From NCBI RefSeq assembly GCF_024171865.1, contig NZ_JAMTCN010000036.1:1-39331 (forward strand): DNA of 39,331 nt, given 5' to 3'. Source of the stretch: Prauserella aidingensis. GTDB taxonomy: Bacteria; Actinomycetota; Actinomycetes; Mycobacteriales; Pseudonocardiaceae. The position numbers and the translations under genes are program-made. The notes below the pieces were generated by a model, which searched no databases, was not told the origin of the DNA, and saw nothing but the letters and a program-made list of their open reading frames with translations. This document shows positions 39,029-39,331 of the stretch, one piece after another; within the stretch, counting starts at the first letter, position 1; every line of letters starts with the position of its first letter.

Positions 39029-39160
39029 GTGTTGCGGATCCCCGGGACCGTGTTGCGGATTCCGGGGGTCGTGTTGCGGATTCCGGGGGTCGTGTTGCGG
39101 ATTCCGGGGGTCGTGTTGCGGATTCCGGGGGTCGTGTTGCGGATTCCGGGGGTCGTGTTG
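39029..39160. repeat. 21-bp minisatellite, six copies plus a partial
   Basis: Units of 21 bp start at 39029, 39050, 39071, 39092, 39113 and 39134, each beginning GTGTTGCGGAT. The five from 39050 to 39154 are identical (GTGTTGCGGATTCCGGGGGT plus C); the first is diverged (GATCCCCGGGACC at its end). A seventh copy stops after GTGTTG. There are no spacers, so it is not a CRISPR. It lies 12 bases past the second peptidase stop. Confidence 0.95.
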
Positions 39161-39174
39161 CTCCCACCCGTCAC

Positions 39175-39217
39175 CCGGCCACCGCCCCTCAACGACGCGC
39201 TACCGCGCGACTGCGTT
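39175..39217 (+). repeat. 43-bp dispersed repeat core (copy 4 of the family)
   Basis: Starts CCGGCCACCGCCCCTCAA and ends CTGCGTT. It matches 31851-31893 at 35 of 43 positions without gaps and matches the minus strand of 14144-14186 about equally well. Here no AAGGTGCCCTT arms flank it, so this is a core-only copy. Confidence 0.75.
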
Positions 39218-39244
39218 TTCCGGGCGGGCGGGCACGGAACCTGA

Positions 39245-39285
39245 CCGGCCTGCGACGTCGCGAGCCACGTGGCGTCGCAGGCCGG
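39245..39285. terminator. Perfect 13-bp hairpin between convergent genes
   Basis: CCGGCCTGCGACG (39245-39257) and its exact complement (39273-39285) enclose a 15-base loop that itself ends in CCACGTGG. It lies between the peptidase gene and the end of a minus-strand gene at the window edge and fits a bidirectional terminator. Confidence 0.65.
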
Positions 39286-39298
39286 GACCGGCCCTCCG

Positions 39299-39331
39299 TC
39301 AGCCTTCGATGATGCGGGGCGGGCCGTCGTC
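39299..39331 (-). CDS. C-terminal end of an unidentified minus-strand gene (partial)
   Basis: A minus-strand frame entering from the window edge reads DDGPPRIIEG and stops with TGA at 39301-39299. A gene end here is supported by the hairpin 14 bases further on. Ten residues are too few to identify the protein. Confidence 0.35.
   Translation of the reverse strand, partial: DDGPPRIIEG

Noticed and set aside
39029-39160. Possible CRISPR array
   Set aside because: Repeat units are contiguous with no spacers and no cas genes are present; it is a tandem minisatellite.
39029-39244. Repeat-encoded proteins (VLRIPGV heptads on plus, PPESATR on minus)
   Set aside because: Frames are open only because the 21-bp unit contains no stop; no start signal or homology.
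1-39331. tRNA or rRNA genes and riboswitches
   Set aside because: No cloverleaf-like or rRNA sequence was recognised on either strand by eye; a covariance-model search was not possible here.

Overview
The window is 39.3 kb of very GC-rich DNA with dense coding on both strands. It fits an actinomycete chromosome, most likely Pseudonocardiaceae-like (Saccharomonospora/Amycolatopsis type). Close matches to mycobacterial-type proteins (FadE5, CmtR, BkdABC), an F420-type luciferase-like oxidoreductase, and several genes with a TAnnnT box 6-9 nt before the start codon and no Shine-Dalgarno (leaderless style) support this. The genus is inferred, not proven.

Layout. 1-320: 5' end of a transposase gene cut by the window edge, with inverted repeats. 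360-3250: VOC protein, DEDDh exonuclease with BRCT domain, LLM oxidoreductase. 3296-4535: CmtR-like ArsR repressor with a cysteine-rich cation exporter. 4561-5148: trpS remnant lacking its N-terminal half. 5164-8563: small enzymes and membrane proteins, including an MBL-fold gene behind a MerR-type promoter. 8896-11884: atypical LuxR response regulator, then fadE5 with its own promoter and terminator. 11860-14099: segment bounded by perfect 45-bp direct repeats that copy half of the fadE5 terminator. It carries a CYTH protein, an XRE regulator with a C-terminal sensor-like domain, a small unknown protein and an orphan antitoxin-like HTH gene, and looks like a mini-island.

14291-16258: GlsB-type membrane protein, Lrp regulator divergent from a rhodanese, and a Phd/Doc-type toxin-antitoxin pair. 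16345-24276: long minus-strand run with VanW/peptidoglycan-binding protein, GroES-like protein, thioredoxin-NHL protein, SRPBCC protein and a 916-aa repeat-rich membrane protein. 24557-27129: polar amino-acid ABC importer (binding lipoprotein, permease, ATPase). 27421-31731: BioY biotin transporter operon in which an acyl-CoA ligase and a thiolase lie between bioY and the ECF ATPase and T genes. 31945-35705: branched-chain 2-oxoacid dehydrogenase operon bkdABC. 36075-39016: tandem M20 peptidase paralogs. 39029-39331: 21-bp minisatellite, dispersed repeat, terminator hairpin and the tail of a minus-strand gene.

The strongest leads are (i) the terminator-embedded island with the CYTH/XRE pair, (ii) the bioY-ligase-thiolase-ECF operon, whose thiolase has Ser in place of the second catalytic Cys, and (iii) a family of palindromic intergenic repeats built from AAGGTGCCCTT arms, some enclosing a 43-bp core.
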